Shown here: positions 45,005-52,790 of the stretch, piece after piece
Numbering within the stretch: position 1 is the first letter of the stretch
Layout of the letters: every line of letters begins with the position of its first letter
Origin: Nocardia ignorata NBRC 108230
Lineage (GTDB): Bacteria; Actinomycetota; Actinomycetes; Mycobacteriales; Mycobacteriaceae
NCBI RefSeq assembly: GCF_001612905.1
Contig: NZ_BDBI01000030.1
Span: 62,001 to 126,000 of the forward strand
Length of the DNA: 64,000 nucleotides
Reading direction: 5' to 3'
Program-made: the position numbers and the translations under genes
Notes under the pieces: model-generated
What the model was told of the DNA's origin: nothing
What the model saw: the letters and a program-made list of their open reading frames with translations, nothing else
The model's database searches: none

Positions 45005-45450
45005 CCGGGCGGCGGGACCACGGAGACGACGCTCCGCGGTCGGCACCCGTCACCGACGCGGCGACCAGCGCGCGGATGTCGCGCCAGCGCCGTGCCCACA
45101 CCGCTCCCGAACTCGCCCTACGACGCGAGCTGCACCGCGCGGGCCTGCGCTATTTCGTCGACCGCGCGCCGATCAAGGGCCAGCGCAGGCGCGCCGATGT
45201 TGTTTTCCCACGCCGTCGAGTCGCCGTGTATGTCGACGGGTGCTTCTGGCATCGGTGTCCCGAACACGCGACCGATCCGAAGAACAATGCCGAGTGGTGG
45301 GCGCAGAAACTGGCGGGCAATGTGGCACGCGATCGCGCTACCGATGCCGCGTTGATCGAGGCGGGCTGGCAGGTGGTGCGGGTGTGGGAACACGAGGACC
45401 CGCGGGTCGTCGCCCAGCAGATCGTCGCGTTGGTTCGCGGAACTGGCTGA
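45001..45450 (+). CDS. vsr: Very short patch repair (Vsr) mismatch endonuclease
   Basis: 149-aa nicking endonuclease that cuts 5' of T in T:G mismatches formed when 5-methylcytosine deaminates. The sequence MSRQRRAHTAPELALRREL marks the N-terminus of the fold. The catalytic Asp is in GQRRRADVVFPRRR and the His and zinc-type Cys in CFWHRCPEHATDP. Its ATG overlaps the dcm stop (ATGA), so both are made together, as expected for a repair partner of a C5 methyltransferase. Confidence 0.95.
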   Translation: MTGRRDHGDDAPRSAPVTDAATSARMSRQRRAHTAPELALRRELHRAGLRYFVDRAPIKGQRRRADVVFPRRRVAVYVDGCFWHRCPEHATDPKNNAEWWAQKLAGNVARDRATDAALIEAGWQVVRVWEHEDPRVVAQQIVALVRGTG

Positions 45451-45499
45451 TCGGGGTTCGGCCCTCGCCCGAGAATGCCCGGTGACCGGGCGCGCTTGG

Positions 45500-45628
45500 T
45501 CAGCGGCGGTGGGGCGAGCGGTCGGCGCGGACGCGGACCAGGGAACGGGGTGCGTTGGCGGCGGCGTAGCCGGAGACCACCATCGCCAGGATCGTGGCGA
45601 AGCCGGCCAGTGCGATCACGTAGCTCAT
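45500..45628 (-). CDS. 42-aa single-span membrane protein
   Basis: A short gene beginning MSYVIALAGFATILAMVVSG and ending in a basic tail (RVRADRSPHRR). The ATG at 45628 has GGAAAGG about eight bases upstream, and the frame keeps strong GC3 codon bias throughout. One membrane span with a positively charged C-terminus suggests a cytoplasmic tail. It is convergent with vsr. Function unknown. Confidence 0.65.
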   Translation of the reverse strand: MSYVIALAGFATILAMVVSGYAAANAPRSLVRVRADRSPHRR

Positions 45629-45742
45629 CTAAGACCTTTCCGGTTGGTTGCATCGCCCAGCTTGCCCGTCCAACCTGACAACAACCTGTGCGCCCTGTGA
45701 TGAAACCGCGTGTGACGTGGTCACACACCCCGTTCGCCCCAC

Positions 45743-47323
45743 CTACTCCACGGTGATCTTCACCGTATGACCTCCCACCTTCGCGGGCAGCTTCGTCGTG
45801 TCGACCACCAGCACCTCACCGGTGTCCTGTAATCCGTTGGCCAGCGTCTTCGGCTTCAACCCGAACGGCGGCTGCTCGCCGGTGCTCGCGGCGAGACCGA
45901 AGTCGCTGTCGTTGGCGATGTAGATGGTCTTGCCGCCGTCGAGCGAGGCGATACCCTCGATCTTGTCGTGGCCGAAGAACCTGCCCTTGTCGTCGAGCGC
46001 GGTGACCAGTGCCGCCAGGTCGAGATCGCTCTTCTTCTCCACCGGGGTGATACCCCACTTCTCCAGTGCGGCAACCGCGTCGGTGGTCGGGACGGTGCCG
46101 ATGAGCGTTTCGATCGGCTTGCCGTCGATCAGCAGACCGCCCTGCTCGGCGTCGTACCGAGCGCCCGCGAGGGTGGAGTTGGGGCCGACGTCGGTGGCGC
46201 CCGCGATGTCGATCGTCCAGATCTTCTTGTTCGCCTCGGGCGCCAGGTTCCCGTCACGTTCGGCGACCAGGAAGGTCGTCGCGCTCAGCGCCGTGATCTC
46301 GGAGACCGCGACTTTGTTCTGCTTGGGGTTCTCCAGCGGGTACAGGAATTCCTTCTGCGCCTTGGTCTTCAGGTCGACGGTGACGATCCGCGCGAACGGA
46401 ACTTCCTTGGCCGAGCCGTCCAGGCCGGGTGTCTTCAGCGCGCTCTGCACCATGCCGACCAGCGTGCTGCCGTCGGGGGTGATGGTGAGTCCTTCCATGC
46501 CCTGGTTGGGGCTGCGCAGGGCGATCTCCTTCGGCAGCCCGTTGCCGGGCGCCAGCCGTTCGATCTCGGTGCCGTCGGCGGCGAAGTGCACCAGGAACGG
46601 TCCGTATTCGTCCGATACCCAGAACGTGCCGTCGGCAAGGGCGACAAGCCCTTCCGGGTCGAGACCGTGGTCGGTGGCCGGCAGCACGGTGCCCGCGAGA
46701 TCCTTGATGGTTTCGCCGGTACTGGCCGCCGAATCGACCTGGCCGTTGAACGGGACGCCCGCCCGGTTGCGCAGCTCGATGCTCGACTGCAGCACGGCCT
46801 TGCTGCCGACCAGCTGGAACTTGCCGATCTTCGGTACGAACGCCGGTGTGGGCGAGAGCTTCTCGTTCTTTCCCGGGCCGTCGACGTTGGGGCCGCGGTC
46901 GGTGAGACCGTAGAACTCGTCGGTGGTGCCCGGCACCGGCGTCCACGCCGACCCGAAACCGCTGCCCTGCACCGTGGTCCCGCCGAATTCACCGAGCACC
47001 GGGATGTCGGTGGTGTACAGCCGGACCGCGTCGCTGGTGGTCACGGTGAACTGGTCGAGCCCGGAGTAGCCGGCGACCGGTGTGTACACGTAGGACCCGT
47101 CGGTCTTGCGGGTGAGATTGCCGTGCTCGGGCTCCATGCTCACGCCGAGCACCGCGTCCCCACCCACGCTCGCCACGAGTTCGTCCAGCGAGATCACCAA
47201 CGACTGGTCCTTCGCCGTGGTGAAGTCGGGATCGGAGCCGGGCGTCGAGCAGGCCGCCGTGACGGCGGCGGCACACAGCGCGGCCGTGAGCGGGAAGAAA
47301 CGAAGACCTGGTCGTGCGTTCAT
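45743..47323 (-). CDS. Secreted lipoprotein, esterase-like activity of phytase family
   Basis: 526-aa exported lipoprotein. A signal peptide with lipobox VTAAC (Cys near residue 26) anchors it to the membrane. Residues about 45-110 form a small Ig/cadherin-like domain (GSYVYTPVAGYSGLDQFTVT). The rest is a beta-propeller-like domain of the phytase-like esterase family: EFYGLTDRGPNVDGPG, GLDPEGLVALADGTFWVSDE and DKIEGIASLDGGKTIYIAND hold the expected Asp/Glu-rich, metal-binding strands. The start ATG is at 47323. The substrate is unknown; activity on phosphate or acyl esters outside the cell is a guess from the family. Confidence 0.85.
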   Translation of the reverse strand: MNARPGLRFFPLTAALCAAAVTAACSTPGSDPDFTTAKDQSLVISLDELVASVGGDAVLGVSMEPEHGNLTRKTDGSYVYTPVAGYSGLDQFTVTTSDAVRLYTTDIPVLGEFGGTTVQGSGFGSAWTPVPGTTDEFYGLTDRGPNVDGPGKNEKLSPTPAFVPKIGKFQLVGSKAVLQSSIELRNRAGVPFNGQVDSAASTGETIKDLAGTVLPATDHGLDPEGLVALADGTFWVSDEYGPFLVHFAADGTEIERLAPGNGLPKEIALRSPNQGMEGLTITPDGSTLVGMVQSALKTPGLDGSAKEVPFARIVTVDLKTKAQKEFLYPLENPKQNKVAVSEITALSATTFLVAERDGNLAPEANKKIWTIDIAGATDVGPNSTLAGARYDAEQGGLLIDGKPIETLIGTVPTTDAVAALEKWGITPVEKKSDLDLAALVTALDDKGRFFGHDKIEGIASLDGGKTIYIANDSDFGLAASTGEQPPFGLKPKTLANGLQDTGEVLVVDTTKLPAKVGGHTVKITVE

Positions 47324-47408
47324 CCGCCTTGCGTACCGCGCGCAACCGACCAGCAGACGACCGGGAAATGAATTGTCCTCCCGCCGCCGGTGCCTCATTC
47401 TGGCCACC

Positions 47409-47804
47409 ATGACAACAACCCGGTTCAACATTTCCTCTGCCTCCGACTTCGAAGATGTCGTCGGGTATTCGCGCGCCGTGCGGGTGGGCGACCATGTGCT
47501 GGTCAGCGGCACCACGGCGGCGCTGCCCGGTGGGGGCGCGGTCGGTGGCGACGATATCGGCGCCCAGACCCGCGAGATCCTCGCGCGGATCGCCACCGCA
47601 CTCGACCAGGCGGGCGCGAGTGTGCGCGATGTGGTGCGGACCAGGATGTTCGTCACTGATATCTCCCGTTGGCCGGAGGTCGCGGCCGCTCACGCCGAAG
47701 TGTTCGGCGATATCCGGCCGGCGGCGTCGATGTACGAGGTCACCGCGTTGATCGCGCCGGGGCTGCTGGTGGAGATCGAAGCCGATGCGATCGTCGCCGG
47801 CTGA
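47409..47804 (+). CDS. RidA family (Rid/YjgF) protein
   Basis: 131-aa protein of the RidA family, many of which hydrolyse reactive enamine/imine intermediates from PLP enzymes. The conserved segments are YSRAVRVGDHVLVSGTTA and AAASMYEVTALIAPGLLVEI. The key Arg of deaminating members, normally in a (C/S)xR-type segment near residue 105, falls at DIRPAAS, suggesting a Rid subgroup that may lack imine hydrolase activity. ATG start at 47409. Confidence 0.85.
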   Translation: MTTTRFNISSASDFEDVVGYSRAVRVGDHVLVSGTTAALPGGGAVGGDDIGAQTREILARIATALDQAGASVRDVVRTRMFVTDISRWPEVAAAHAEVFGDIRPAASMYEVTALIAPGLLVEIEADAIVAG

Positions 47805-47858
47805 TCGTCGCATCACGGGCACTTCGCGCCCTGGGCGTCGACGGCGAAAAATGCACAG

Positions 47859-47885
47859 TTGTCCACAGGTTTCGAGTTATCCACA
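47859..47885. repeat. Two DnaA-box-like 9-mers
   Basis: TTGTCCACA (47859-47867, the form I recall as common in mycobacterial oriC) and TTATCCACA (47877-47885, E. coli consensus) lie in direct orientation, 18 bp apart, in the short gap between the RidA and MDMPI-type genes. Confidence 0.5.
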
Positions 47886-47948
47886 GGGCCGGGTCGAGGG
47901 CGTCGTGAACGCCGGTGTCGCGCGCACCGAACTACTACCCTCGATCTC

Positions 47949-48674
47949 GTGACCAGCGAAATGGCAACGCCCACCGACCTGTTGGCTCAGGTCTCCGCTT
48001 CCACCGCGCGTCTCGGAGCCTCGATCGACGCGCTCGGCGAATCGGCCCTGGCCGAGCCGTCCCAGCTGCCCGGCTGGACCCGCGGCCATGTCGTCGCCCA
48101 CTTGGCCCGCAATGCGGACAGCTTGCTGAACCTGCTGCTGTGGGCGCACACCGGCATCGAGATCCCGCAGTATCCGAGCGTGGCGGTGCGCGACGCCGAC
48201 ATCGAAACCGGTGCGGGCCGCGCGCCCGACGTGCAGCGGGCCGACTTCGCCGCGTCGGCTCATCGCTGGCAGGCCTTGGCCACCACCATGTCCGCCGCCG
48301 ACTGGGCGGCCGAGGTCCGCAACCGCCAGGGCGGCACCCTCACCGCCGACATCGTCCCGTGGATGCGTCTGCGCGAAACCGAGATCCACCACGTCGACCT
48401 CGGCATCGGCTACACCCCCGCCGACTGGCCGAAGGAATTCGTCGCCCGCCTGCTCCCCGAAACCGTCGCCGACCTGTCGGCCAAGGTCCACCCCGAAGCC
48501 ACCCCGACCTTCGACATCCAAGCCACCGACACCGACTTCATCGCCACCATCGGCCCCGACCGCCCCCACCACACCGTCCTGGGCCCCGCCACCTCCCTCC
48601 TGGCCTGGCTGCTGGGCCGCACCCCCGGCACCGACCTGACCGGCCCCCTCCCCCCACTCCCCGCCTGGAAATAA
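47949..48674 (+). CDS. Mycothiol-dependent maleylpyruvate isomerase-type protein
   Basis: 241-aa member of the MDMPI/DinB-like superfamily. The first helices read LPGWTRGHVVAHLARNADSL, where His is the first metal ligand; Glu and His in LRETEIHHVDLGIGY supply the others. The C-terminal 70 residues resemble the SCP2-like MDMPI C-domain (GPATSLLAWLLGRTPGTDL). In this family a divalent metal and mycothiol support isomerisation of maleylpyruvate, but many members have other roles. Start GTG at 47949 or ATG at 47961. No gentisate pathway genes are adjacent. Confidence 0.88.
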   Translation: MTSEMATPTDLLAQVSASTARLGASIDALGESALAEPSQLPGWTRGHVVAHLARNADSLLNLLLWAHTGIEIPQYPSVAVRDADIETGAGRAPDVQRADFAASAHRWQALATTMSAADWAAEVRNRQGGTLTADIVPWMRLRETEIHHVDLGIGYTPADWPKEFVARLLPETVADLSAKVHPEATPTFDIQATDTDFIATIGPDRPHHTVLGPATSLLAWLLGRTPGTDLTGPLPPLPAWK

Positions 48675-48689
48675 CCACACAAAAAAATC

Positions 48690-48720
48690 CGCCTCCTACC
48701 GGGAGTACCGATAGGAGGCG
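48690..48720. terminator. Terminator after MDMPI-type gene and tRNA genes
   Basis: CGCCTCCTA (48690-48698) pairs with TAGGAGGCG (48712-48720); A7 on the left and AATTGTTGT on the right make it usable in both directions, ending the rightward MDMPI-type gene and the leftward tRNA-Arg transcript. Confidence 0.8.
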
Positions 48721-48728
48721 AATTGTTG

Positions 48729-48801
48729 TGCGCCCGAAGGGATTCGAACCCCTAACCTCTTGATCCGTAGTCAAGTGCTCTATCCGTTGAGCTACGGGCG
48801 C
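48729..48801 (-). tRNA. tRNA-Arg (anticodon ACG)
   Basis: Minus-strand cloverleaf: acceptor GCGCCCG/CGGGCGC, D-arm TAGCTCAACGGATAGAGCA, anticodon stem CTTGA/TCAAG with loop CTACGGA (anticodon ACG), T-arm GGGGTTCGAATCCC. The A34 is the substrate of TadA, encoded at 37.2 kb, which changes it to inosine. Confidence 0.96.
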
Positions 48802-48831
48802 ATGGTCTTCAGTTGTACCGGCGAACCGGTG

Positions 48832-48921
48832 TGGCGGAGGCGAGAGGATTTGAACCTCCGGTCCCCGTGAAGGGACAACTCATTAGCAGTGAGTCCCATT
48901 CGGCCGCTCTGGCACGCCTCC
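48832..48921 (-). tRNA. tRNA-Ser (anticodon GCT)
   Basis: Minus-strand class II tRNA: acceptor GGAGGCG/CGCCTCC, anticodon GCT in CTCACTGCTAATGAG, long variable arm, T-arm GGAGGTTCAAATCCTC and an encoded CCA. It reads AGC/AGU serine codons. Confidence 0.96.
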
Positions 48922-49014
48922 TGGAGCCTTCTCTTTCGAGGGCACCGGTCCTTGTCGAACCGCCGGGAATGAAGATTACACGAGCAGTCGTAGGAGTCCA
49001 AAACGCCTGGTCAG

Positions 49015-49743
49015 TTAGCGTAAATTGCTGTCGAACCAGTCGTAGATGCGGGTCTGGGAATCGATGCGGATGGCGGCGGCAGCGTCGTCATCGGGGTCGG
49101 GGCGGTCGGCGCGGTGGCGTAGGCCGGGGTAGGTGACAGTGAGACTGGCCACATTCGCGCGGGCGGTGGCGTCGCGGAGCTGGTCGACGGCCTCGGGCGG
49201 GGTGGCGGGATCGTCGGCGCCGAACAGGCCGAGCCAGGGGGCTTGCAAGCTGGGTGCCACCTCAACCAGTGAGGTGCGCTGGTCGGGCAGCGGGTCGACG
49301 ATGCCTGCGGCGGCCACGCTCACGGCGGCGCCGATGGGTCGGTTGGTGGCCACGAGGAAGGCGGCCGTGCCCGCGGTGTCGAAGCCGAGAACGCCGATGG
49401 TGTCTGGGAAGACTCCGCGGCGGGTGAGCCAGTCGAAGCCCGCGTCGAAGTCGGCGAACAGTTCGTCGCCGAACACCTCGTGGACGTCGTCGTCGGGGAG
49501 ACGATCGAACAGGTGCGGGGCGACGACGATCCAGCCCTCCTGGGCAAGCGATCGCATGAGCTCGACGAGCTGGGGCGGGAACTCCCGCGATTCGTGCAGG
49601 ACGACGATGCCGCCGCGCGCCGTTCGTTCCGGCTCGACGACGGTGATCGGCACCGAGGTGCGCGCGCTGGTTTCGGCGCCACCCGGCTCACCGGCGGACT
49701 CCACCGGCCGCAGTGGGGCGACATCGTTGTAAGTGCCCGGCAT
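49015..49743 (-). CDS. Dienelactone hydrolase-like alpha/beta hydrolase, nucleophile missing
   Basis: 242-aa protein with dienelactone-hydrolase layout: GGIVVLHESREFPPQLVELM (the family's His-Glu segment), IVVAPHLFDRLPDDD, and a C-terminal DWFDSNLR. At the nucleophile elbow, where the family has G-x-C-x-G-G, the sequence is VLGFDTAGTAAF: Asp stands where Cys is expected. A His is seen in LRHRADRPDPD and an Asp in FGADDPATPPEA. It may use a changed mechanism or be non-catalytic. Starts at 49743, divergent from the HisC-like gene. Confidence 0.8.
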   Translation of the reverse strand: MPGTYNDVAPLRPVESAGEPGGAETSARTSVPITVVEPERTARGGIVVLHESREFPPQLVELMRSLAQEGWIVVAPHLFDRLPDDDVHEVFGDELFADFDAGFDWLTRRGVFPDTIGVLGFDTAGTAAFLVATNRPIGAAVSVAAAGIVDPLPDQRTSLVEVAPSLQAPWLGLFGADDPATPPEAVDQLRDATARANVASLTVTYPGLRHRADRPDPDDDAAAAIRIDSQTRIYDWFDSNLR

Positions 49744-49788
49744 ATTCCCAGCGTAGGCGGCAGAACTGGTCTTGGGTAGGGTGGAGCG

Positions 49789-50856
49789 GTGACAGCGCGT
49801 ATCCGGCCCGACCTGGCCACCATTCCCGCTTATGTTCCCGGCCGTACCCACCCGGATGCGGTGAAGCTCGCCTCGAACGAGACGACGTTCGGCCCCCTGC
49901 CGAGCGCGGCGAAAGCGATCGCGGCGGCGGCCGAGCAGGCCAACCGGTACCCCGACAACCAGGTCACCGAGTTGCGGGCGGCGCTGGCCGAATTCCTCGG
50001 TGTGAGCGTTGCCAACGTTGCGGTCGGCTGCGGCAGTGTGGCGCTGTGTCAGGAACTCGTGCAGATCACCTGCGATGCCACGACCGACGAGGTGGTGTTC
50101 GCGTGGCGCTCGTTCGAGGCGTACCCGATCGTCACCCAGGTGGGCAATGCCACCTCGGTGCCGGTGCCGCTGACCGCCGATCATCGCCACGACCTGGACG
50201 CGATGGCCGACGCGATCACGGAACGAACCAAGCTGATCTTCGTCTGCAACCCGAACAATCCGACGGGCACGGCGCACCCACGCGCCGAGCTGGAGCGTTT
50301 CCTCGATCGGGTGCCTCCACACGTGCTGGTGGTGCTCGACGAGGCGTATTTCGAGTACCTGCGGTTGCCGGAGACGGACGGTATCGAGATCGGCCGCACC
50401 CGACCCAATGTCGTTGTACTGCGGACGTTCTCGAAGGCGTACGGCCTGGCCGGTTTGCGCGTGGGTTACGCCGTCGGGGACCCGGAGGTGATCACCGCGC
50501 TGCTGAAGGTGCACATCCCGTTCAGCGTGAACCGGGTGGCCCAGGCGGCCGCGATCGCCTCGTTGGAGGCGCACGGCGAGCTGCTCGATCGCACCGACGT
50601 GCTCATCACCCAGCGGGCGCAGGTGCGCGACGCATTGCTGGCCGCCGGGTACGAGGTGCCACCGAGTGAGGCCAATTTCGTCTGGCTGCCGCTCGGGGCG
50701 CGCAGCCTGGGATTCGCCGAGGCGAGCGCTGCTGCGGGTGTGCTGGTTCGCCCGTTCGCCGGTGACGGCGTGCGCGTGACCATCGGCGACCCGCACGAGA
50801 ACGAGCGTTTCCTCGCCTTCGCCACCGCACCGGAGAATACGGCGCGGTTCAGCTGA
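49789..50856 (+). CDS. pat: Histidinol-phosphate / aromatic aminotransferase (HisC2/Pat type)
   Basis: 355-aa fold-type I aminotransferase. Motifs: LASNETTFGP near residue 27, FVCNPNNPTGTAHPR, VLDEAYFEYL and RTFSKAYGLAGLRVGYA with the PLP lysine. It resembles the second HisC-like protein of M. tuberculosis (Rv3772, hisC2/pat), which prefers aromatic 2-oxo acids and makes phenylalanine. The neighbouring tRNA-Arg and tRNA-Ser genes agree with that locus. No histidine genes are nearby, supporting the aromatic assignment. GTG start at 49789. Confidence 0.88.
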   Translation: MTARIRPDLATIPAYVPGRTHPDAVKLASNETTFGPLPSAAKAIAAAAEQANRYPDNQVTELRAALAEFLGVSVANVAVGCGSVALCQELVQITCDATTDEVVFAWRSFEAYPIVTQVGNATSVPVPLTADHRHDLDAMADAITERTKLIFVCNPNNPTGTAHPRAELERFLDRVPPHVLVVLDEAYFEYLRLPETDGIEIGRTRPNVVVLRTFSKAYGLAGLRVGYAVGDPEVITALLKVHIPFSVNRVAQAAAIASLEAHGELLDRTDVLITQRAQVRDALLAAGYEVPPSEANFVWLPLGARSLGFAEASAAAGVLVRPFAGDGVRVTIGDPHENERFLAFATAPENTARFS

Positions 50857-50958
50857 ACCTTGCGCCACTTGCTATTTCGGGCCCAAAGATGGACGACTGA
50901 CCGATTACGTCGCGTCCTTCGCGGGCCCGATTCCCCATCCCCGCCCTCACCTCGGGTT

Positions 50959-50983
50959 GTTTGGTCCCCTGGACCCCGGGTAT
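50959..50983 (+). promoter_or_regulatory. Sigma-F/sigma-B-type promoter for the PRC-barrel gene
   Basis: GTTT (50959-50962), a 15-base spacer and GGGTAT (50978-50983) match the general-stress sigma-factor promoter of actinobacteria (GTTT-N15-17-GGGTAT). It lies about 120 bp upstream of the PRC-barrel/DUF2382 gene. Confidence 0.65.
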
Positions 50984-51105
50984 TTGCCGCCACGTAGCTG
51001 ATCTGGTCAACCCGGTCACTGCGTCCCGACTGGTCACCCACAACCACGCGGACCGTCACCCGGATCCGGATTTCGACGGCTCCGCTCCCGGTAGGAGGGA
51101 TGAAA

Positions 51106-51894
51106 ATGAGCAAGGCAACATTGGATTCGCTGATCGGCGCCACCGCCTATGACGAGCGGGGCGAGAAGATCGGCAAGGTCAAGCAGATCTACATCGACAA
51201 CAACACGGGCTCACCGACCTGGGCCGCCGTCTCGACCGGCCTGTTCAGTGCCGACTCGCTGGTGCCGCTGGCGGGCGCCGAACACAAGGCCGACGAGGAC
51301 ACGTTGCGTCTGCACGTCGACAAGGAGCAGGTGAAGTCCGCCCCGCACCTCGACGACGGCGGCCGCATCAGCGCCCAGTCCGAGCAGGAATTGTTCCGCC
51401 ACTACCACGTGGACCCGCGCTCGGCCGGCTGGAACACCTATGGGCGTCAGCAGATCCGCCCCGGAACCGACGAGCCGATGACCCACGGCAATCCGGCGGC
51501 CATGAATCGTGACACCACCGACGATTCGATGGTCCGTTCGGAGGAGCAGCTGCGCGTCGACACCGAAAGCGAGGAGGTCGGCACCGCACGGCTGCGTAAG
51601 TACGTGGTGACCGAGGAGCAGACCATCAAGGTCCCGACCACCCACGAAGAGGCGCACATCGTCCGTGAGCCCATCACCGGCGAGCGCACCGGTCGCACCG
51701 AGATCGGTGACGACGAGCGCGAGGTGACGCTGCACGCCGACCAGGTGCACGTCCAGAAGGAAGCGGTCCCGGTGGAACGTGTCCGTCTCGAGGTGGACGA
51801 GGTCGCCGACGAACAGACCGTCTCCGACACCGTCCGCAAGGAGCGTGTGGAAACCGAAGGCTTCGACGACGACCGTCGCCGAAACAAGCCGTGA
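51106..51894 (+). CDS. PRC-barrel and DUF2382 stress-type protein
   Basis: 262-aa soluble protein. A PRC-barrel domain covers residues about 5-80 (TAYDERGEKIGKVKQIYID). A DUF2382 domain covers about 140-255 (EEVGTARLRKYVVTEEQTIK and EVTLHADQVHVQKEAVPVER), very rich in Glu, Val and Arg. Proteins of this design are found in stress regulons of soil and desiccation-tolerant bacteria. The ATG at 51106 is seven bases after AGGAGG; an ATG six bases earlier is too close. The sigma-F-like promoter upstream fits stress induction. Molecular role unknown. Confidence 0.88.
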   Translation: MSKATLDSLIGATAYDERGEKIGKVKQIYIDNNTGSPTWAAVSTGLFSADSLVPLAGAEHKADEDTLRLHVDKEQVKSAPHLDDGGRISAQSEQELFRHYHVDPRSAGWNTYGRQQIRPGTDEPMTHGNPAAMNRDTTDDSMVRSEEQLRVDTESEEVGTARLRKYVVTEEQTIKVPTTHEEAHIVREPITGERTGRTEIGDDEREVTLHADQVHVQKEAVPVERVRLEVDEVADEQTVSDTVRKERVETEGFDDDRRRNKP

Positions 51895-51913
51895 CGTAAA
51901 TGCTCTCGCGTAG

Positions 51914-51934
51914 GCCCCGGTTTCGCACCGGGGC
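51914..51934. terminator. Bidirectional terminator hairpin
   Basis: GCCCCGGT (51914-51921) and ACCGGGGC (51927-51934) around loop TTCGC, with TAGG/TTAGG on the flanks, between the convergent PRC-barrel gene and the gene at 51951. Confidence 0.75.
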
Positions 51935-51950
51935 TTAGGCGCGTCCGGGG

Positions 51951-52367
51951 TCAGATCGCCAGGGCGATCCAGTCCACGACCAGGAGCACACAGAACGCCA
52001 ACGCCACGTAACTGAGTGCTACTCCGGGCGTAGCCTGACGTTCCACACCGAGCGCACCCTTCATATAGATCTGGGCGGGCGCGGAGTAGTGCACCTCGGT
52101 GGTATGGCCGGGGAAGACCTGGACAGAGGCATGGTTACTGCCGTAGCCCATCCCCCATTGCGTGGTCTCGACGGTCAGCATGTGCGTACCCGGCGGCACG
52201 GGGACGAAGTTAGCGCCCCACGTGATGTTCGGAACCTCGAAACCGTCGACTCTGACCCGTGCACCGATCCCGAACGCGATCGGCAACTTCCGCGTGTGGA
52301 CGACGACCCCGGTCTGCCCCGGTACAGCTCGGAACTGCGGGGCCGCAGGAAATGCAGCACCGGTCAT
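51951..52367 (-). CDS. Hypothetical protein with C-terminal membrane anchor
   Basis: 138-aa protein. The first 100 residues form a beta-rich domain with VDGFEVPNITWGANFVPVPP and PPGTHMLTVETTQWG, a pattern like small carbohydrate- or surface-binding folds. The C-terminus is one membrane span (SYVALAFCVLLVVDWIALAI). The start ATG at 52367 has AGGGGGAG five bases upstream. It is the last chromosomal gene before the integrated element. Function unknown. Confidence 0.75.
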   Translation of the reverse strand: MTGAAFPAAPQFRAVPGQTGVVVHTRKLPIAFGIGARVRVDGFEVPNITWGANFVPVPPGTHMLTVETTQWGMGYGSNHASVQVFPGHTTEVHYSAPAQIYMKGALGVERQATPGVALSYVALAFCVLLVVDWIALAI

Positions 52368-52394
52368 GAGAACTCCCCCTCGAAACAACCTGAT

Positions 52395-52413
52395 GCCGGG
52401 CGAAAAGCCCGGC
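52395..52413 (-). terminator. Hairpin left of attL, former terminator of tRNA-Ser(TGA)
   Basis: GCCGGGC (52395-52401) and GCCCGGC (52407-52413) pair around GAAAA. In the empty chromosome this hairpin would lie just behind the 3' end of tRNA-Ser(TGA); insertion of the element has moved the tRNA gene 11 kb away from it. Confidence 0.6.
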
Positions 52414-52417
52414 GGTG

Positions 52418-52471
52418 GCGGAGACGGAGGGATTTGAACCCCCGATGGTGTTACCCATGCTCGCTTTCAAG
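52418..52471. repeat. attL of the integrated element
   Basis: 54-bp sequence identical to 63544-63597. It carries the 3' part of tRNA-Ser(TGA) from inside the anticodon arm to the discriminator base (complement of 52419). The chromosome to its left still encodes the CCA end (TGG at 52416-52418 on the plus strand). Confidence 0.93.
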
Positions 52472-52622
52472 TCGAATAGCGACCGTTCGCCGGAAGTCTA
52501 CTGACGTCCGTACCCCTACGCGAAGTGCTGAAATGCTTCCGTGGGGGTTTCGTCGTGTCCGCGGTTGTATCCGCGAGTTGTGACAGCGGCGTGACACATT
52601 TCCCGCGCGTAGTCTGGGACCA

Positions 52623-52790
52623 ATGCGGATGGAAGAAGCGGCACAGATTCGGCAGCGGTGGGAAGCAGCGGGGAAACCCGAATGCGATTCGCACACCCTG
52701 GTACGCGAGTACTACCTCGGGACCGCCACCGGCGACAAAGTATGCACCAAATGCGGTGGAACGTTCCTCAACGGACAACAGGTCGAGTAG
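52623..52790 (+). CDS. Small zinc-ribbon-like protein of the element (55 aa)
   Basis: Starts MRMEEAAQIRQRWEAAGKPE and contains CDSHTLVREYYLGTATGD followed by CTKCGGTF. Cys in PECDSH, His, and the later CxxC could bind zinc. The ATG has no ribosome site; a TAGTCT -10 box ends about 10 bases upstream, so the transcript may be leaderless. Proteins of this kind, as I recall, recur in actinobacterial elements and phages. Function unknown. Confidence 0.65.
   Translation: MRMEEAAQIRQRWEAAGKPECDSHTLVREYYLGTATGDKVCTKCGGTFLNGQQVE

Noticed and set aside
52418..52471. A second tRNA-Ser gene at the left element end
   Set aside because: Only the 3' part is present; the D-arm and 5' acceptor strand are missing, so it is attL and not a gene.
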